A DNA stretch of 64,000 nucleotides from Verrucomicrobiota bacterium. Its GTDB lineage: Bacteria; Verrucomicrobiota; Verrucomicrobiia; Verrucomicrobiales; Akkermansiaceae. The notes beneath the pieces were generated by a model. The model had not been told where the DNA came from and made no database searches. It was given only the letters and a program-made list of their open reading frames with translations. The translations under genes and the position numbers were made by a program. Positions 55,875-64,000 of the stretch are shown here, piece after piece. Positions within the stretch are counted from its first letter, which is position 1; the number at the start of each line of letters is the position of its first letter. The stretch lies in NCBI GenBank assembly GCA_017301995.1, contig JAFLEH010000031.1:1-64000 (forward strand). Direction: 5' to 3'.

Positions 55875-56138
55875 TCACTCTCCACCGGCCTTGGCGTAAA
55901 GCGCCCGGAGGTTGGTGACCGCGGTGTCCAGCAGCTTCGCCTCGTTCGCGGTTAGATTGCCGCGGGTTTTTGGGACGAGCATTTCCAAGGAATCCAGGAC
56001 CGACTTTGCGGCGCGCAGGTTGACCTGCTTCTGGCCGGTCTGGGGATTGGGTATCTGGCCGAGAAACAGGCCCGCGTTCTGGGCCTGCAGGATGACGAAT
56101 TCGCTGAATCGGGGATCGCTTTCCGGAGATGATGGCAT
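55875..56138 (-). CDS. DUF1844 family small protein
   Basis: 87 aa. The sequence FSEFVILQAQNAGLFLGQIP followed by NPQTGQKQVNLRAAKSVLDSL and KTRGNLTANEAKLLDTAV fits the DUF1844 pattern throughout (asparagine/proline turn, then KTxGNLTxxE). Function is unknown. It is a soluble helical protein. It lies 57 bp downstream of amtB on the same strand. Confidence 0.85.
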   Translation of the reverse strand: MPSSPESDPRFSEFVILQAQNAGLFLGQIPNPQTGQKQVNLRAAKSVLDSLEMLVPKTRGNLTANEAKLLDTAVTNLRALYAKAGGE

Positions 56139-56195
56139 GCGCCGGGTATAATGTCCGGAGGCCGGATTTGCAATGGATAAACCCGAAACCCCGCC

Positions 56196-57503
56196 CTACG
56201 GTTCCATCGGATAGGCGTTTTCCCCGTGTTCGGAGCGGTCCATGCCCTCGAATTCCTGTTCCTCGTCCACCCGCAGTCCGGTGACCGCCTTGACCAGCAG
56301 GCCGATCCCCACGGAAAACGCGGCGGACCAGACGATGGTCACCCCGACACCTAGCAATTGAATGCCTAACTGGGAGAACACCGGCTTCACCAAACCCAAC
56401 CCGCCGAGCGCGTTCTGGCCGAAGAACGCCAGCAGCAGCGTGCCCAAAATGCCACCCACGCCGTGAACCGCGAACACATCGAGCGAATCGTCGATTTTCA
56501 ACCTTTCGCGGATCAGGCTGACGCTGAAATAGCACACCACCGCCGCCAGCGCGCCGATCACGATGGCACCCATCGGCCCGACATCGCCGGAAGCCGGGGT
56601 AACCGTGGCCAAGCCCGCCACCAAACCCGTGACCAAGCCCACAAGCCCGGCCTTGCCATTGCGCAGGCGTTCCAACAAACACCACACGAGCGCCGCCGCG
56701 CAGGCGGATAGATGCGTGACCAGCAAAGTCATACCGGCTCCGGATCCCGCCTTCAATTGGCTGCCCGCATTGAAACCGAACCAACCGACCCACAGCATCG
56801 CGGCTCCCACGAACACCATGCCCGGATTGTGCGGCGGATGCGGATGGTCCGGAAAGCCCCGGCGTCTTCCTAACATAACCGCCAGCACCAGCGCGCTGAC
56901 CCCGGCCGTGGTGTGGACCACGATGCCGCCCGCGAGGTCCTTCACCCCCATCGCCTGCATCCAGCCGCCGCCCCACACCCAGTGGGTCACCGGCGTATAG
57001 ACCAGCACCAGCCACAACGCGGAAAACATCAGCACCGCTCCGAATTTCATCCGCTCCACCACCGCACCCACATAGAGCCCCGGCGTGATAATCGCGAAGG
57101 TCATCTGGAACATCAGAAACAGCGATTCCGGCACCGCCGTGCCCGGAGCGAGCGAATCGGCCGTCACGCCCCGCAGAAACAGGGCGTCCAGATTCCCAAT
57201 CCACCCTCCCCCGCCCTTGAATGCCAGACTGTAGAGTCCGGCCGCCCAGAGCAGCGAGGCGACGCAGGCGATTCCCGCGCAATGCGCCATCACCGACAGC
57301 ACGTTGCGCGCCCGCACCAAACCGCCGTAAAACAGGGCCAGTCCGGGCATGGTCATGAATAGGACGAGGGCGGTCGCGCTCAATAGCCAAGCAGTGTCCC
57401 CGGAATCCGCTTGTGGCGCGAGTTCCGCTGCTTGGGTTAGGGTGGTTCCGAGGGCGCTAAGACCGATGACAAGTGAGACCGTAGAGGCTTTGGGTCGCTG
57501 CAT
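56196..57503 (-). CDS. amtB: Ammonium transporter
   Basis: 435 aa from MQRPKASTVSLVIGLSAL; a start 10 codons upstream is possible. Eleven hydrophobic segments follow a cleavable N-terminal signal sequence (up to TQAAE), as in other Amt proteins. Conserved elements: GLALFYGGLVRARNVLS, THWVWGGGWM, and the pore twin histidines H197 (VVHTTAG) and H347 (VFAVHGVGG). It moves ammonium across the inner membrane. The C-terminal cytoplasmic tail (LRVDEEQEFEGMDRSEHGE) is the usual regulatory site for GlnK, but no glnK gene is in the window. Confidence 0.95.
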   Translation of the reverse strand: MQRPKASTVSLVIGLSALGTTLTQAAELAPQADSGDTAWLLSATALVLFMTMPGLALFYGGLVRARNVLSVMAHCAGIACVASLLWAAGLYSLAFKGGGGWIGNLDALFLRGVTADSLAPGTAVPESLFLMFQMTFAIITPGLYVGAVVERMKFGAVLMFSALWLVLVYTPVTHWVWGGGWMQAMGVKDLAGGIVVHTTAGVSALVLAVMLGRRRGFPDHPHPPHNPGMVFVGAAMLWVGWFGFNAGSQLKAGSGAGMTLLVTHLSACAAALVWCLLERLRNGKAGLVGLVTGLVAGLATVTPASGDVGPMGAIVIGALAAVVCYFSVSLIRERLKIDDSLDVFAVHGVGGILGTLLLAFFGQNALGGLGLVKPVFSQLGIQLLGVGVTIVWSAAFSVGIGLLVKAVTGLRVDEEQEFEGMDRSEHGENAYPMEP

Positions 57504-57516
57504 GCACCTCAAAACA

Positions 57517-57532
57517 AGCAGAATCCGCGCCA
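57517..57532 (-). promoter_or_regulatory. Candidate sigma-54 promoter for amtB
   Basis: On the minus strand TGGCGCGGATTCTGCT matches the consensus TGGCACGN4TTGCW at both invariant GG and GC and at all but two other positions, with correct spacing. It lies just upstream of the chosen amtB start; transcription would begin only two or three bases before the ATG. It would fit nitrogen control. If translation began at the upstream ATG (57533), the match would be coding and fortuitous. Confidence 0.35.
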
Positions 57533-57744
57533 TAGCCGCGCATTTTTAATACCCCGAATGGGTTACAAGAAGGTTCCGCGGGTTTCAACCTTGGTCGCTC
57601 TCCAGATGCCATCCATTCCGGGCGATTTTCCTTGGTGGGGCGCGAAAATCGCATACCGTTCGGTTTTGAAATCCTCGAGAGTCCCGCAAACGGAACAGCC
57701 GTCCGGATGCGCTCCGTTTCACACCCGTCAAACGTCCGAATCCC

Positions 57745-59235
57745 ATGCGAATCCACCTCCTCGCAATTTTGTTAGCCTGCCTTGGACCAATCCATTCCCA
57801 AGCATCGCCCCTCCAGCGGAAACCCAACATCATTTTCATCCTCACCGACGACCAAGGCTATGGCGATCTCTCCTGCCACGGCAACCCGATCCTCAAGACG
57901 CCGAACCTCGACCGCCTGCACGACGAAGCGGCAAGGTTCACCGATTTCCACGTCAGCCCGACCTGTGCTCCCACCCGATCGGCCCTTCTAACGGGCCGGC
58001 ATGAGTTCAAGAACGGCGTCACCCACACCATCAACGAAAGGGAACGCCTGTCGCCCGATTCGAAAACCCTGCCGCAAGCGCTCAAACGGGCGGGCTACCG
58101 CACCGGCATTTTCGGGAAGTGGCACCTTGGCGACGAACCCGCCTATCAACCCGGCAAGCGGGGCTTCGACGAGGTGTTCATCCACGGCGCCGGAGGAATC
58201 GGCCAGTCCTATCCAGGCTCCTGCGGCGACGCACCGGGAAACACTTATTTTGATCCCGTCATTCTTCACAACGGAACCTTTGTGAGAACGAAGGGCTACT
58301 GCACCGATGTGTTCTTCGGCCGGGCGATCCGTTGGATCGACCAACAAAGGCATGGGGATGCGCCGTTCTACTGCCACATCGCGACCAATGCTCCCCACGC
58401 TCCCTTGCAAGTCCGGCCCGAGGACGCGGCGCGCTACGCGGGAAAGGTCCCTCCGGAAACGGCCCGGTTTTTCGGCATGGTGGCGAACATCGACGACAAC
58501 GTTGGCAGATTGTTGGAAAAACTCCGCGAATGGAAATTGGATGAAAACACCCTGATTGTCTTCATGAACGACAATGGCGGGACCGCCGGGGTGAAAGTCC
58601 ACAACGCCGGCATGCGTGGCTCCAAAGGGTCCCCGTGGCTCGGGGGCACGCGGGCCGCGTCGTTCTGGCGGTGGAAGGGAACGCTCACCGCAGGTGACCG
58701 CCCGCAACTTGCCGCGCATATCGACTTCTTTCCGACTCTAGCCGAAATCGCGGGAGTCGATTTGACCTCGGACGAGCGTCGGCAGATCGAAGGCATCAGC
58801 CTGGTTTCCGCTCTAACTGACCCCGCGACCGCCTGGCCCGACCGGACGCTTTTCACCCATGTCGGCCGATGGGCGAAAGGAGCGTCGCCGGAAACCGGGA
58901 AATACCAGAATGCCAGCGTCCGCTCGGCGCGCTGGCATTTGGTGAGCGAGGGCAAGCCGAAGGCGCCACGCCAGCCCGCCGCCCCTTCGGAAGCCGGGCA
59001 AGCGCCGCCTTCGTGGCAGTTGTTCGATGTCGCCGCGGATCCCGGCGAACGCAATAACATCGCCGCGGATCATCCCGAAATCGTTTCATCCATGAAGCGG
59101 TCCTTCGAATCGTGGTGGTCTTCCCTCCGGCCGCTCATGTTGAACGAGAATGCTCCGCTCGCTCGCGAGAATCCGTTCAAAGCCCTCTATCTGGAACAGC
59201 AGCGCACCACAGGCATCAGGGACGCGGAACCCTGA
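57745..59235 (+). CDS. Secreted Cys-type sulfatase
   Basis: 496 aa with signal peptide MRIHLLAILLACLGPIHSQA. Metal-binding DD at 35-36 (FILTDDQGYGD) and the sulfatase signature C74-A-P-T-R78, where C74 must be converted to formylglycine by a maturase not present here. Further marks are GIFGKWHLGD and VFMNDNGGT. It hydrolyses sulfate esters, likely on polysaccharides or glycoproteins, in the periplasm. It is next to the NPCBM metalloprotease, nagB and the GH101-like gene, which supports a role in sulfated glycan breakdown. Specific substrate unknown. Confidence 0.93.
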   Translation: MRIHLLAILLACLGPIHSQASPLQRKPNIIFILTDDQGYGDLSCHGNPILKTPNLDRLHDEAARFTDFHVSPTCAPTRSALLTGRHEFKNGVTHTINERERLSPDSKTLPQALKRAGYRTGIFGKWHLGDEPAYQPGKRGFDEVFIHGAGGIGQSYPGSCGDAPGNTYFDPVILHNGTFVRTKGYCTDVFFGRAIRWIDQQRHGDAPFYCHIATNAPHAPLQVRPEDAARYAGKVPPETARFFGMVANIDDNVGRLLEKLREWKLDENTLIVFMNDNGGTAGVKVHNAGMRGSKGSPWLGGTRAASFWRWKGTLTAGDRPQLAAHIDFFPTLAEIAGVDLTSDERRQIEGISLVSALTDPATAWPDRTLFTHVGRWAKGASPETGKYQNASVRSARWHLVSEGKPKAPRQPAAPSEAGQAPPSWQLFDVAADPGERNNIAADHPEIVSSMKRSFESWWSSLRPLMLNENAPLARENPFKALYLEQQRTTGIRDAEP

Positions 59236-59281
59236 TTCCCTCAGCAAGGCGGATTGCGTGTGATCCGCGGTTCCATCTGGC

Positions 59282-59516
59282 TTAAGACCGAAATCCGTAG
59301 TTTGGCGTAGTTTGGACGCTCGGCTTACCACTGAGAGACTGAGAACCACTGAGGAAACAGATTTTTGGGAAATAAATGGGGAAGCACCGATTGATGACTG
59401 GGATCGATTTCACTCCGTATCAAAAATCATTTCAGTGGTATCAGTGGTTCTCAGTTTTTCAGTGGAAAAAATGGATGCACAATTCATTCCAATTTCGGAT
59501 TTCGGGTTAAGACCGA
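59282..59516. mobile_element. MITE-like palindromic element (copy 2)
   Basis: Inverted repeat CCGAAATCCG (59288-59297) and CGGATTTCGG (59496-59505), with CCACTGAGA-type units inside in opposite orientations. The direct repeat TTAAGACCGA flanks it (59282-59291 and 59507-59516). It shares 16 exact bases, GGACGCTCGGCTTACC (59314-59329), in inverted orientation with copy 1 (55697-55712), so the two are relatives inserted in opposite directions. It sits between convergent sulfatase and metalloprotease genes. The rest of 59236-59546 holds nothing else recognisable. Confidence 0.65.
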
Positions 59517-59546
59517 TGATCTAACGGATCCCGGCATGCACGGGAA

Positions 59547-61394
59547 TCACGACCCACCGCGTTTCAACACCGCATCGCCCCAAGCTCCCCATGCGCCGCT
59601 GATGCCGTTCACACCACGGATTTCGAGTTTCAATTGTTTGCCGCCCTTGACCGGCAAATTGAATGCCCGTGACTGCCCGGCCTCGACGGGACCGGACTTC
59701 CAGATCTCTTTGCCATCGAGCGTTATCCGACCTTCTACGGTTCCATATCCGGATTCCACAACCGCGCATGCACCACTGAGTGTATTCCATTTTCCATCGA
59801 GATCATATAGGTATTCCGAAGCGGCGTGGGCGAACAATCCGCTGCCAAACACACCGTCCGGCCCCATCAGCGGATTGCCTTCCGGAGTGCGGTCGTAGTG
59901 GACACCACCCCAACCGGTCTTCGCCGAAACCGGGCGGATTTGGGACAGCGGCACCGCCAACACACCAGATGGGACCGCGCCGGGCAGCGGCTTCGCCGAC
60001 GCCGAATCGGGCTGCCTGAGATGCTCGAACGCCTCGCGGACCTTTGCCGGCAGACGATCAAATTCGTTCTTCGCCAGAGTACCGTTTTTCCATCCCTTGA
60101 GATTCCGCTCCACGGCCAACCGTTCGACCGCCGCATCCGTTTGATAGGCCGAATTTCCGTCAAGCCGCGCCGGCAGGGTGAACGCCTCCTCCGACCAGAC
60201 TCCCGCGGTCGCAGCGCCGTTGACGCCGACCGCCACAAAGCTCAGCTTGACCGAACGGTTCCGTCTGTCGGTTTTCGGCAGATGCAGCGCGAATGAACCG
60301 TCCGCCCGTGGCACCGCGGCGGCGATCGCGCTGTCATAATCCTGCCCGCCCTCCGGATCGGCATATCCGATCACGGCATGCACCGGCAGATTGGCGGAAA
60401 CCATGCCCGTGACATTCAGTCCATCCCCATCCGGAACAAGCGTCAGAATCCGGAAAGTGGCGGACAAACCGGTCTTCATCCGTTTGACCGACCCCGAAAA
60501 CTGCGGGTGTGCGGCAAGCTTCAACGCATGCCCCAACGTGAGAAACGTGCCTTTGCCCTCGCCGCGCAATTCGTCGCCGTAGGACCGGTTTCCCGATCCC
60601 ATGAGGGCGGTTCCGCGGGCGTCGCGGCAGGCTTTGCACTCCCGGCAATGCGGAAGACCGAGCGCATGGCCCAGCTCATGGCAGACACCACCGACAAAAA
60701 TGCTGTTATATTTTCCGAGCGAAATGTGGCCGTATTCGCCATCGTCGATGTGCTGGTCCTTCACACCGAGGGAAGCGGGATCCAACAATGCGGAATCGAC
60801 CTGCCAAGCCGTCCCGTTCTTGCTGCTCCCGGACGCATAGTAGGGACCGTGGTGGCTCAGCGTCCGTTTTGCGGGATCCCATTCGGTGAGATTGCAGAAA
60901 ATAACCATGGTCTCGTCGTCGCCGTTGATTCCCTCCTTCTTCAGCGCCGCAAGCGCGTCCCTGCGGATGATCGGGCCGAGTTTCTGGTCGCCCTTTTTGC
61001 AATCGGCGGATCTCAACGCGCCCTTGGCAACGCAAATCTTCAGGAGGCCGCGCTCATCGAGGTCGAGCCGGATCGTCCGTCCCGGAAACCCCCATACGGT
61101 CATTTCCCGCAAATAGAACGCCTGGATGTGCTTCATCACCCGGGTGAGCCGCTCGACATAGGCCGGCTGGGGATCGCGGTCCGCCGGAACCCAGTAAATG
61201 ATTCGCATGACGCGCGGCTGTTTGTCCGGTTCCCGGTTCTCCCAATTTTCCAACAGCGACTTCGCGCGGCCGATGTCCTCACGGGTCGGTTCGCCCGAAA
61301 GAAGCGGCCTCAGCGCGTCGGCCTCGGCGGACAACGCCATCGGTACGGATAACCCGATGCAAACAAAAACACTCAGAACGGCGGACAAATTCAT
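59547..61394 (-). CDS. Exported zinc metalloprotease with NPCBM carbohydrate-binding module
   Basis: 615 aa from MNLSAVLSVFVCIGLSVPMA (signal peptide, cleavage near LSAEAD). The zinc site is H239-E-L-G-H243-A-L-G-L-P-H249, with a Met-turn candidate at M265 (ALMGSGN). Cysteines flank the site (C238, C250, C253, C256). The last 150 or so residues form an NPCBM module: VPLSQIRPVSAKTGWGGVHY, GLFAHAASEYLYDLDGKW, RITLDGKEIWKSGP. The architecture suggests a protease that docks on glycan chains, for instance of glycoproteins. No propeptide is obvious. Confidence 0.85.
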   Translation of the reverse strand: MNLSAVLSVFVCIGLSVPMALSAEADALRPLLSGEPTREDIGRAKSLLENWENREPDKQPRVMRIIYWVPADRDPQPAYVERLTRVMKHIQAFYLREMTVWGFPGRTIRLDLDERGLLKICVAKGALRSADCKKGDQKLGPIIRRDALAALKKEGINGDDETMVIFCNLTEWDPAKRTLSHHGPYYASGSSKNGTAWQVDSALLDPASLGVKDQHIDDGEYGHISLGKYNSIFVGGVCHELGHALGLPHCRECKACRDARGTALMGSGNRSYGDELRGEGKGTFLTLGHALKLAAHPQFSGSVKRMKTGLSATFRILTLVPDGDGLNVTGMVSANLPVHAVIGYADPEGGQDYDSAIAAAVPRADGSFALHLPKTDRRNRSVKLSFVAVGVNGAATAGVWSEEAFTLPARLDGNSAYQTDAAVERLAVERNLKGWKNGTLAKNEFDRLPAKVREAFEHLRQPDSASAKPLPGAVPSGVLAVPLSQIRPVSAKTGWGGVHYDRTPEGNPLMGPDGVFGSGLFAHAASEYLYDLDGKWNTLSGACAVVESGYGTVEGRITLDGKEIWKSGPVEAGQSRAFNLPVKGGKQLKLEIRGVNGISGAWGAWGDAVLKRGGS

Positions 61395-61466
61395 GGAGCG
61401 GAGGAAACGTCCCGCGAGGAGCCGATCTTTCGCGGCCAATCCCACACTCAACACCGGCACATCCGG

Positions 61467-62222
61467 TTAGATCAACTCCGCCGCCGCCTCCCGATCGAGA
61501 TAGAACACGGCATTCGGATGCTCCTGGAGAAACGAAGCGCTCACCTGGTCGTTCACCGGCCCGCGCAGCGCCTCGCGGACGATCGACGCTTTCTTCGACC
61601 CCCACGCCAGCAGCACGATGCGCCGCGCTTCCAGAATGGTGCCGCAGCCCATGGTGACCGCATGGGTGGGAACATTCCCGATGCCCCCGAACGCCGGTGC
61701 GGCATCCTGGCGGGTGATCTCATCGAGGTGGATCCGGCGGGTGCGCGAATCCTTCGGCGAACCCGGCTCGTTGAAACCGATATGCCCGGTGCGACCGATT
61801 CCCAACAATTGGAAATCAAGCCCGCCGGCCTCGCGGATGCGGGCCTCATAGTCCGCGCAGTGGGCCGGAATATCCGCCTCAGGCACGGTGCCGCTGGGCA
61901 GATTGACGTTTCCGGCCGGCACGTCGATGTGATCGAGCAGATTGCGGTGCATGAAGGTCCAATAGGACTCGGCGTGTTCGCGCGGCAGACCGAGGTACTC
62001 GTCCAGATTGAACGTTGTTACGTTAGAAAACGACAACCCCTCCTCCCGATGCAAGCGCGCCAGTTCGCGGTAAAACGGCAGCGGCGTGTTGCCCGTCGCC
62101 AAACCTAACACGACTTGGCGGCCCTCGCCCGCGCGGGACCGAATCAATTCACCCACCTCGGAAGCCAGCACGCGCGCGGCGGCCTCCGGACTGTCAAACA
62201 CACGGAAATTGCAAAGACTCAT
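61467..62222 (-). CDS. nagB: Glucosamine-6-phosphate deaminase
   Basis: 251 aa. It converts glucosamine-6-phosphate to fructose-6-phosphate and ammonia. D74-E-Y76 (FNLDEYLGL) matches the E. coli D72 acid. In the second active-site segment GIGRTGHIGFNEPGS, H147 and E152 align with E. coli H143 and E148, but the residue aligned to E. coli D141 is T145. I recall that GRTGHIGFNEP forms occur in other phyla, so it may define a subfamily rather than a dead enzyme. Cytoplasmic. It is the only intracellular sugar-nitrogen enzyme in the glycan cluster. Confidence 0.9.
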   Translation of the reverse strand: MSLCNFRVFDSPEAAARVLASEVGELIRSRAGEGRQVVLGLATGNTPLPFYRELARLHREEGLSFSNVTTFNLDEYLGLPREHAESYWTFMHRNLLDHIDVPAGNVNLPSGTVPEADIPAHCADYEARIREAGGLDFQLLGIGRTGHIGFNEPGSPKDSRTRRIHLDEITRQDAAPAFGGIGNVPTHAVTMGCGTILEARRIVLLAWGSKKASIVREALRGPVNDQVSASFLQEHPNAVFYLDREAAAELI

Positions 62223-62314
62223 AAAAGGAACGCGCCCAAGGTGCTACCGACCGCCACCACCTGTCAAGACGTTCGGCCCTGAATCGTAAAATTCCGCCCT
62301 TCCGGCAGCCCCTT

Positions 62315-64000
62315 TCACTTTCCATACACCCTCAGCCGCGAATACGTCGTCGTGCCGACAGGGCCGATGTCGGAATGATCGTCCAGCGCCTCGACCGCAT
62401 GGGTCTTGCCCAACCGGACTTTCGTCGGATCGCCGGGAAACCGGTCGCGGCCGAACGTCGCGAGCGATTGCCACTTGGCGTCACCCGGACAGCGCGCTTC
62501 CGCGCGGATTTCGCTGTCGAATAGAACGAGCCTGAGCACGGCCGCCCCTCCGCGGAGGTCGCCGGTGATCTTCTGCGGTGCGGCGGTGGAGTCGATCCCG
62601 AACTTGCCGCCTGGCGAGCGCAGGTTGATCCGGAGTTGCTGGCCGCCGGGCCAGACAAGCGCCATACCCGGCCCCCAGGTTTCCCCTTGGTCGCCATCGG
62701 TGGCTAACAAGGTCTCAACCGCCGTTGTTCCCGCAGGCAGACTCCTTTCGGCCAGAATCGAGATGTGGGCGTAGGCGTTCAGCGCCAGCGATCCGTCCGC
62801 CGCGGTGATCGATGTTCCCGGAAGTTTCGATGGTATGAGCTTCCATTCCGCCCCGAGCGGTCTGTCGAAGCGATCTTCTAGCAAAATTCTCCGGTCGGTT
62901 AGCTTCTCATCCGGAATCGAGGGCCCTGCCGCAGCCTGGGTGGCCGCCGCAAGCTCGGCCGCCGTCGCGGGCCGCAATTCGTCCACCGCGAGATCATCGA
63001 TGACAATCGCGTCCCCGCCATCTCGAAACAGCGCCAGATAGGATCCGGGATCATCGCGGGTGACGAACTCGCCGCTGACCCCGCCCGGTTTGTTGTCGGG
63101 CAGGTTCGGAAACTTCAGCTCCAGAACGGTGCGCCCTTTTGAGATCGCGGTTAGGCGACCCTGGCCGAGTGTGAGGCAGGAAATCCGGTATTTGGTGGCC
63201 GGTTTCAGCGGGAGCGACGATGGCAGCGTGCGCACGACGCAGCCGTTGTCGCGGCTTTTCAGCGAGAACCGGCCGTTGATGGTGTCGCGCGTGTGCGGAG
63301 GGTTGCTTTCGGATAGATGGGTGCGTTCGCCGGGACAGCAGGTGAACGGCCCGTAGCCGCCGGTCTCGATGTGCTCGAAATCCTCCCAGAACGTGTGCTT
63401 GGCCGCTTCCGGAGACACCGATGTTCCGACAACTCGCACATCGTCAAACTCGACGGAACCGCCGGCGGGGTCGCCGATGAGTTCGATGGCATTGCTTGCT
63501 CCGGCGGTGAAAACAACCCGAAGACGTTGATAGAAACTGCCGGTTCTGGGATCATTGGGCGCGCTGTGGCGAACGCTGAAATTGTTTGATGAAACAATGT
63601 GGATCTTGTCGTCGCAGCGGACCCCCAAGGAGGCCGCCCCACCCCCGGTGGCCTGCGCCCAAACGGTGGCGGCATAGGTTCCGCCCTCCTTGATTCCCGA
63701 AATTCCCTGTGAGATTCCGCTCTTGGCCCCTGAAACGATGAGCCGTGGATTGCCGTTCTTATCCGCCTCCACGCGTGCGTTTTCTCCACCCTTCCAGCCG
63801 GTCAGATCATAACTGTCGAACCCTGGATTCACCAGGTGCCCGCCATCGCCCCAGACCATTGGCGGCCTGGCGGGTGCTTCTTTCGGATAGAGCACGGACG
63901 CGGTTTTCGCCGGCAGCTTGATCGTCACCTTGCCATCCTTCGCGTTCACCACCGTCTTCCCGCCGCGTCCGCGGTCGCTCGGTTGATAGAGCGCGAGTCC
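62315..64000 (-). CDS. C-terminal part of a GH101-like endo-alpha-N-acetylgalactosaminidase
   Basis: At least 562 codons; the gene enters from the right edge and its catalytic domain is not in view. The first visible region is a beta-sandwich end (GLALYQPSDRG then KVTIKLPAKTASVLYP). A galactose-binding-like module follows (HLVNPGFDSYDLTGWKGGE...), then a segment FEHIETGGYGPFTCCPGERT followed by THLSESNPP and GRFSLKSRD, which resembles the C-terminal modules of GH101 enzymes as I recall them. The last 190 or so residues are a concanavalin-type sandwich (LLEDRFDRPLGAEWKLIPSK). GH101 releases core-1 disaccharide from mucin-type O-glycans. The family call is tentative; another multi-module glycosidase is possible. 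Confidence 0.55.
   Translation of the reverse strand, partial: GLALYQPSDRGRGGKTVVNAKDGKVTIKLPAKTASVLYPKEAPARPPMVWGDGGHLVNPGFDSYDLTGWKGGENARVEADKNGNPRLIVSGAKSGISQGISGIKEGGTYAATVWAQATGGGAASLGVRCDDKIHIVSSNNFSVRHSAPNDPRTGSFYQRLRVVFTAGASNAIELIGDPAGGSVEFDDVRVVGTSVSPEAAKHTFWEDFEHIETGGYGPFTCCPGERTHLSESNPPHTRDTINGRFSLKSRDNGCVVRTLPSSLPLKPATKYRISCLTLGQGRLTAISKGRTVLELKFPNLPDNKPGGVSGEFVTRDDPGSYLALFRDGGDAIVIDDLAVDELRPATAAELAAATQAAAGPSIPDEKLTDRRILLEDRFDRPLGAEWKLIPSKLPGTSITAADGSLALNAYAHISILAERSLPAGTTAVETLLATDGDQGETWGPGMALVWPGGQQLRINLRSPGGKFGIDSTAAPQKITGDLRGGAAVLRLVLFDSEIRAEARCPGDAKWQSLATFGRDRFPGDPTKVRLGKTHAVEALDDHSDIGPVGTTTYSRLRVYGK

Overview
The window is GC-rich, densely packed bacterial DNA that fits the Verrucomicrobiota, probably the Akkermansiaceae/Verrucomicrobiaceae side. 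The family is inferred from gene content: passenger-associated beta-strand repeat proteins with a PEP-CTERM tail, a GntR-HTH/LacI-sensor hybrid regulator, two Gfo/Idh/MocA oxidoreductases (one with a Tat signal), a Cys-type sulfatase, a MoxR-DUF58-BatA-DUF4175-DUF4159 operon, and an mreBCD-mrdA-RNase G operon. I see no rRNA, tRNA, CRISPR array, integrase or IS transposase.

Layout. 0-6.6 kb (minus): elongasome operon mreB, mreC, mreD, mrdA (PBP2) and an RNase E/G gene. 6.9-19 kb: an oxidoreductase, two paralogous exported proteins of unknown role, a DeoR regulator coupled to a Ski2-type helicase, bioA, and an RND pump with its membrane-fusion protein. 19-23.1 kb: a more AT-rich accessory island with two low-complexity exported proteins and a restriction-modification locus (ribbon-helix-helix protein, beta-class DNA methyltransferase, convergent putative endonuclease). 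23.1-24.6 kb: lysS. 24.7-41.5 kb (plus): an eight-gene operon joined mostly by 4-bp or short overlaps, coding for a large exported protein, MoxR, DUF58, two von Willebrand-type membrane proteins, a DUF4175-like protein, a DUF4159 protein, and a HEAT-thioredoxin-CcdA/DsbD fusion. 41.5-50.6 kb (minus): three large exported beta-strand repeat proteins that share modules, divergent from a GntR/LacI-type regulator. 51.9-57.5 kb: Nudix hydrolase, uppP, a second oxidoreductase, a GNAT acetyltransferase, a DUF1844 protein and amtB. 57.7-64 kb: sulfatase, NPCBM-tailed metalloprotease, glucosamine-6-phosphate deaminase and the C-terminal part of what looks like a GH101 endo-alpha-N-acetylgalactosaminidase, together suggesting use of sulfated O-glycoproteins.

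Most notable: (1) a perfect 12-bp inverted repeat that brackets the putative promoter of the restriction-modification operon and ends exactly on the ATG of its ribbon-helix-helix gene; (2) two intergenic palindromic MITE-like elements with related terminal inverted repeats and flanking direct repeats, both between convergent genes; (3) the HEAT-thioredoxin-CcdA fusion next to a DUF4159 protein with four consecutive cysteines; (4) a striking excess of the pentamer CTAAC/GTTAG inside genes, with CTAA also forming the interlocked stop codons of two convergent gene pairs; (5) module shuffling among the three beta-strand repeat proteins. No single region is clearly a wholly new defence or secretion system; the restriction-modification island is the best candidate for unusual regulation.
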